Made by a program: the position numbers and the translations under genes. DNA of 64,000 nucleotides from Colletes latitarsis. Taxonomy: Eukaryota > Arthropoda > Insecta > Hymenoptera > Colletidae. Shown in pieces: positions 59,266 through 64,000 of this stretch (positions are counted from its first letter, which is position 1; each line of letters begins with the position of its first letter). The stretch covers positions 29,654,001 to 29,718,000 of the forward strand of contig NC_135136.1 of assembly GCF_051014445.1 (NCBI RefSeq), given 5' to 3'. A model generated the notes under the pieces. It did no database searches and was not told the origin of the DNA. It saw only the letters and a program-made list of their open reading frames with translations.

Positions 59266-59551
59266 GTACGTATTTCCTGAAACTCTTCTACTCGCTCTAC
59301 ATAAATATGAGTGTCATCCCAGACACAAGAGCACGTTTCAGTGACGCTCGAAATTGATCGAATATTTAATTTTATTATACTTGTTATTTAATCAAACTGT
59401 AACCTCTCATCATACATTTTTGGAAACGTAGTTAATACCCTGAAGTATTACATTAATACAAAAAATACGAAATATATTGAACGTAGTATTTATTAGAACA
59501 GTAGTCGAACAATACGCGTAATGTTGGATGTGTATGACTTAATATCAAATA
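59266..59551. other. Intron after DAGL exon 8
   Basis: AT-rich, following the gtacgt donor. No downstream DAGL exon is visible here or to the window end. Confidence 0.6.
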
Positions 59552-60087
59552 TAAAGGGTGTTCGGCCACCTTTGGGAAAAATTTTAATGGAAGATTCTAG
59601 AGGCCAAAATAAGACGAAAATCAAGAATACCAATTTGTTGATGGAGGCTTCGTTAAGAAGTTATGAACGTTTAAAGTTCTGCTCGTACTGAATTTTTTTC
59701 TCGAAAATGCGCAGAATTTCGAGGATATGTCTATTCACCAAAAATAATTGTAATGCAACCGAAAATAATTTTTTCAGAACGATTTGAAACACATGAAATT
59801 TCAGGGGAATCATTCATTCATGATCAGACATTATATTTTCGGTATCGTATTTTTTTCTCGAAACTGGGTAGGATTTCGGGGATACGTGTATTCACCAAAA
59901 ATGATTGTAATCGAGTTCTGCAACCAAAAATAATTTTTTTAGAATGATTTGAAATTTTTTAATTTAATTTTTTAATAACTTTTTAACGAAGCCTCAGTCA
60001 AGAAATTGATATTCTTGATTTTCGTCTTATTTTGGCCTCTAGAATCTCCCATTAAAATTTTTCCCACGTGTGGCCGAACACCCTCTA
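59552..60087 (+). mobile_element. Family A element, copy 16 (forward, 0.54-kb deletion form)
   Basis: The ends are TAAAGGGTGTTCGGCCACCT and GTGGCCGAACACCCTCTA. It shares with copy 10 the gaaatttcaggggaatcatt and cattcatgatcagacatta join that replaces the central segment, so both derive from one deleted progenitor. Confidence 0.92.
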
Positions 60088-60244
60088 TACCTTGAAGTGT
60101 TACATTAGTACAAAAAATACGAAATATTAGGACGTCTCATAATTTCGTGCCCGTTCGACATTATCAAATTGACGAAAATAACCATTTGTGACTTAGAAAG
60201 GAAAAATTAAAAGTCAGTTCTGCGGATTTCTGAAATTTTAAACA

Positions 60245-60682
60245 TACAGTGGAGTCTAGTTTTCCTCATTAGTTCGGATAATAGAGGTTTCGATATTTGG
60301 TAAATGGAGATCCAAGTACACATGGATAGTGTCAAACACAGCTAGAACCGAATAAAGTTGATTTAGAATAAACTTACTCGTTCAAAGAAAATTGCAAGTT
60401 TAAAGGTTTTGAATAAAATGTAATTATTTTCATTGATATGAATCATATACACATACGTTAAATATATTTATTTACTATTTCTCTTGATACAAGATAATTT
60501 ACAAGCTTATTTATTACTAACAGTTATTTTGGAGCAAATTATGTATGTACGTAAAAGTAAACTACATGTTAGCGACCTACAAGAAACGAAAAATACGCTT
60601 TTGGATAATTGAAATGATACTCGACTTCAATTTGGATAATAGAGGCTCGCCCAGAAATTCAGATAAGCGAGGTTCCATTGTA
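60245..60682. mobile_element. pogo/Tigger-like MITE, 0.44 kb
   Basis: TA-CAGTGGAGTCTAGTTTTCC at the left and the complement TA-CAATGGAACCTCGCTTATC at the right, with ggataatagagg on both arms. TA target and the CAGT(G/T)GA..CTC..TTATC style fit the pogo group. There is no transposase frame. Confidence 0.75.
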
Positions 60683-60849
60683 CCAACATTAACGATTCAT
60701 GGATATTTGAAAAAAATAAGAGTTGTGTCAAAGCTCAAAATATTGGATCCACACTGAATAAATATAACAAAACTGAACCTTTCCTAAAACACTTAATAAT
60801 AGAAGATAAGAAGTGAATTTTATACATCAATCTTCAGGCTTTTCCAATG

Positions 60850-61002
60850 GGTAAACAATTTGAAAATGTCAACGTATCGAAGAACAGTGTCGAATAACAT
60901 TTCAATGAACGATCGATGAAGTTTTATAGCATCGATGTAATGGCTTTGCCAAAGAAAGAGAAGAGAGTTAACAAAAGAGAAGAGGTTTACTATTTTCTAT
61001 AA
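60850..61002 (+). pseudogene. Mariner transposase C-terminal relic
   Basis: One frame reads GKQFENVNVSKNSVE, a stop, then HFNERSMKFYSIDVMALPKK and ends YYFL with a taa. This follows the usual mariner tail of the form FY..G(I/V)M.LP.(R/K)W. The internal stop and the absence of the catalytic domain show it is dead. Confidence 0.75.
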
Positions 61003-61064
61003 AATTTCATAGTAAATTTGAAATATTGCTTTAAGTTTAGTACAAAACTTATGGGATGACCTAA

Positions 61065-61654
61065 CATTTCTGAATTCTACAAGTTCGTGTGCCTTCGATT
61101 AACGTTATATTTAGATTCGATGTCATTGTGGAAAACCTCGCTGATCCATTAATAATAATATTAATAATGAAAAATATGAAGAATTTTGTATTGCGTTAGT
61201 GGTTACTATACCCATTTCTCTATTATTATATTTCATACGTATTGGTTGGAAATACAATTCCATTTCGATCATCTCTAATCAGCATCTGACGAACCCCATT
61301 TCTTGTCATTAAATACAGTACAATTACGTTACCGTCATCCAGGAGTGAGATTGTGCCATATTTCGAATATTTTTCAGTATATTTTAAAAAGAATTTCAAT
61401 TTTTGTTTCGTAAACTACACACGTAGTAAAAGACAGTCTTCGATTTTCATTTCTTAAGAAACAATGTCTATTATCTATCGTCAGTGAGTCTCTGAAAAGT
61501 TCTTAGCATAATCTGATCCCATCGATCGGGGTTAGTTTGTACCAGTGAACTTTCCAACTAATTTCTTGTAATCGAATTATGAAGTCATATCACGAGTTAT
61601 GCAATCGACTTACTGAATGTTTTCCTAATAATACTGGTCTGTTTTTCTTCTTTT
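61065..61654. other. Intronic stretch, nothing recognised
   Basis: AT-rich, no supported feature. Confidence 0.5.
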
Positions 61655-61845
61655 TTAACACGTTAATTGCCACGGTGGTCATCAATCTAATATTTACAAA
61701 TTTTTAAATAATATTAGCAAAAATGCTTTAAAATTACAAGTACGTCATTGAACTATTGAAACTTTCTGCTTTTGAGATTAAAATTTGAACAAATGTCGAA
61801 TACATTTTTTAAAGTGAAAACCAAGCATGGCAGTCAACGTGTCAA
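61655..61845. mobile_element. piggyBac-like MITE, 0.19 kb
   Basis: TTAACACGTTAATTGCCACG at the left and the complement TTGACACGTTGACTGCCATG at the right; the right target copy has changed to TCAA. The interior acaagtacgtcattgaactatt matches part of the insert in the 26735 element. Confidence 0.75.
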
Positions 61846-62521
61846 TTCGGATGAATTACTTGCTTCAGACGAAAATTTTCAGGTTAATTTTAAAATGTAA
61901 AACAATACTACAGCAAATAAAAAAGAATTGTTGTTCGAGAAGGTTAAATATAGTTATTGAAAATATTTATTGGTACCAGTGGTGGATTTAGAAGGGCTAC
62001 AACAATTCTATAATTCCATCCCTAGAAATAAAAAACAAAAATAGAAACGTTAATGTTTCGATGATTGTTCAAAATTTACCAAAGAATAAAGAAATTGCTG
62101 AAAGCGATTCAAAGTCAGAAAATGCATATATATTTTTGGTCAATGGGAAGGGGTTGAAACCCTCGTAGTCTTCACCCTGTTAGATCTGCCACTGACTAGA
62201 ATGCAAAATAGAAGCTTGAATCTTTATTAACCCCAGGAAGATTAAAGGCGGAGGAGCCTTGTCGAATCTACCGATAAATAAATTTGTTAAATGTACTACT
62301 TGCAAGCATATATTAATTTTATTAAAGAAATTATTAAAGAACAAATTATGAGTAATAAAACAAACCGTGTAAATTCAAAAATTAACAAGGATAATATAAT
62401 TAAGAAACTAATAAGGCTAAGTTCTTCGGTTAAACTTTCATCACGAAACATTTAAATAAGTACATACTGCAAAACATATTATTTATGAGTTCAGGAGGCT
62501 GAAGAACTAAATTGAAACATA
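61846..62521. other. Intronic stretch, nothing recognised
   Basis: AT-rich, no supported feature. Confidence 0.5.
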
Positions 62522-63557
62522 TACAGGGTGTTCCACCACCTCTTGGAAAAATTGTAATGGGCGATTCTAAAGGCCAAAATAGGACAAAAGTCAAAAATAC
62601 CAATTTGTTGATGGAGGCTTCATGAAAAAATTATTAACATTTAAAGTTGAATTTTTTTCTCGAAAATGCGTAGGATTTCGGGGGTATGTCTATTCACCAA
62701 AAATGATTGTAATTGATCCCCGCAACCGAAAATAATTTTCCCAGAATGATTTTAAATTTATTAATTTTGTCGAAAAATTTGTCCACATTGCTGAATTTTT
62801 TTCTCGAAATTGCAAAGGATTTTGTAGGTATGTGTATTCACCAAAAATGATTGTAATTGACCCTCGCAATCGAAAATAATTTTTCCAGAATGATTTAAAA
62901 TTTTTTAATTTCGCCGGAAAATTTCAGCACCTACCCCCTGTCGATTTTTCTTAAAAATTCGTTTTTAATTTTTAGTAATTTTGTTCGACGCCCTACAGAA
63001 AAGTTGTCTAATACTTTTTTGTAAATACCTATGAGCTCTACTTCAAAAAAAAAGTTTCATTGAAATATCTTCACTATTGTAAGAGTTATAGTCGTTTGAA
63101 AATTGGACCATTTTTATGGGGTTTTTCTCATTTTGCGGGGTCAAGGATCGACTTTTCAAATATTTTTGCGATTTCTGCATATTCTCCACCAAAATACGCG
63201 TAGTTTGCTTTTTGAAAAATGGAAATCGTCCAATCCGTTCAGGAGTTATGACATTTTAAAGATTCGCATGATATTTCGGGGGAGCATTTCTGGCGTCACA
63301 TTAGATTCTTGGTTAGGAATTTTTTTCTCGGAAGTGCGTAGGATTTCGGGGATATGTGTAATGACCAAAAATGGTTGTAATTGACCTCCGCAACCAAAAA
63401 TAATTTTTTCAGAATGATTTAAAATTTTTCAATTTAATTTTTTAATAACTTTTTAACGAAGCCTCAGTCAACAAATTAATATTCTTGATTTTCGTTTTAT
63501 TTTGGCCCCTAGAATCTCCCATTAAAATTTTTCCCAGGGATGACCGAACACCCTGTA
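62522..63557 (+). mobile_element. Family A element, copy 17 (forward)
   Basis: The ends are TACAGGGTGTTCCACCACCT and GATGACCGAACACCCTGTA, flanked by TA. Modules and the central segment are present. The left inverted end is joined early to the first module (ttaaagttgaatttttttctc), a small deletion. The plus frame 63103-63384 is element sequence. Confidence 0.92.
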
Positions 63558-64000
63558 TATACATATAAGAAATGGAGCTAAATATAATATTAATTTTTCA
63601 ACTAACATGTTTTTAAGATCGATTTTCTCTGCGGCGTTTTGAAAAAATTTCCAAGCCTTCTAGTTGTATTAATAATGTGCTATTTCTTGTGCGTAAAATA
63701 TCTATGTTTGTCGGTCAGTTTTGATTTAGTGAGGATATTAATAAACAAGAAAAAATTAAAAACGTCTAATTAGAATGGTTACGCGCGTAAATAACATAAC
63801 GTCCCGGAACTCTTGAACTTTTTAAGATACATAAATGTAAAGTTTTGAAATAATGTAACGATGTAATTTGGATGACGTTTGTTGATTTGGCATAAAGTTT
63901 ATTTATTACGGATTAGTTTTTTGCTTAATTGGTCCGCATTAGTTATCGATTGACGACAAATTTTTTGCAACCTAACATTCAATCGACATTGAAATCAGAA
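63558..64000. other. Right edge, AT-rich, nothing recognised
   Basis: No exon of the DAGL C-terminus is visible. The gene presumably continues beyond the window. Confidence 0.5.

Larger units (their letters stand above)
60127..61064 (+). mobile_element. Decayed mariner element with a nested pogo-like MITE
   Basis: The left terminus TTAGGACGTCTCATAATTTC and the right complement TTAGGTCATCCCATAAGTTT are imperfect inverted repeats next to TA. The right part retains a C-terminal transposase relic (60850-61002). The left part is split by a TA-flanked pogo-like element at 60245-60682. Confidence 0.75.

Overview
The window looks like animal nuclear DNA, most likely from an insect and probably a hymenopteran (inference). 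It is AT-rich, carries short conserved exons in very long introns, and is crowded with small inverted-repeat transposons of the piggyBac, mariner, pogo and CAGGGTG-ended types. There is no bacterial-style gene packing, and no rRNA, tRNA or CRISPR array was found.

One protein-coding gene is clearly supported: a plus-strand sn-1-specific diacylglycerol lipase (DAGL, the inaE/DAGL-alpha type). It is seen as eight exons between 26038 and 59265. The exons splice in frame into about 530 codons, with matching intron phases at every junction. They cover the N-terminal membrane region (exons 1-3 of this window), the linker and start of the alpha/beta-hydrolase domain (exons 4-7), and the catalytic core with the GHSLGAG nucleophile motif and the GKDVVPR aspartate motif (exon 8). 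The initiator exon (about 35 residues) and the C-terminal exons, including the catalytic histidine, were not found here. They are expected left of 26038, perhaps outside the window, and right of 64000.

Almost everything else is repeats. The dominant one, called family A below, is an element about 1.0-1.3 kb long. It has long inverted ends starting CAGGGTGTTCGGCCAC and is flanked by TA. I count 17 full, deleted or partial copies, about 14 kb or a fifth of the window, in both orientations and mostly inside DAGL introns. The interior carries a repeated module of roughly 150 bp and stretches that stay open for translation in several copies. I do not recognise a transposase in it.

Region by region: 1-7.9 kb holds a family A end and a piggyBac-like (TTAA) composite containing a 435-bp higher-order tandem array. 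7.9-26 kb holds five family A copies, a 172-bp triplicate array, three GC-richer islands (near 10.4-11.2, 16.7-17.2 and 19.1-19.6 kb) and local duplications. 26-44 kb holds DAGL exons 1-3 with a 16.4-kb intron loaded with family A copies and two other TIR elements. 44-52 kb is a 7.3-kb intron with TTAA elements, then exons 4 and 5 separated by a 65-bp intron. 52-55.5 kb holds a 406-bp tandem array and a broken mariner/Tc1-like transposase. 55.5-59.3 kb holds exons 6-8. 59.3-64 kb holds two family A copies and a dead mariner with a pogo-like element nested in it.
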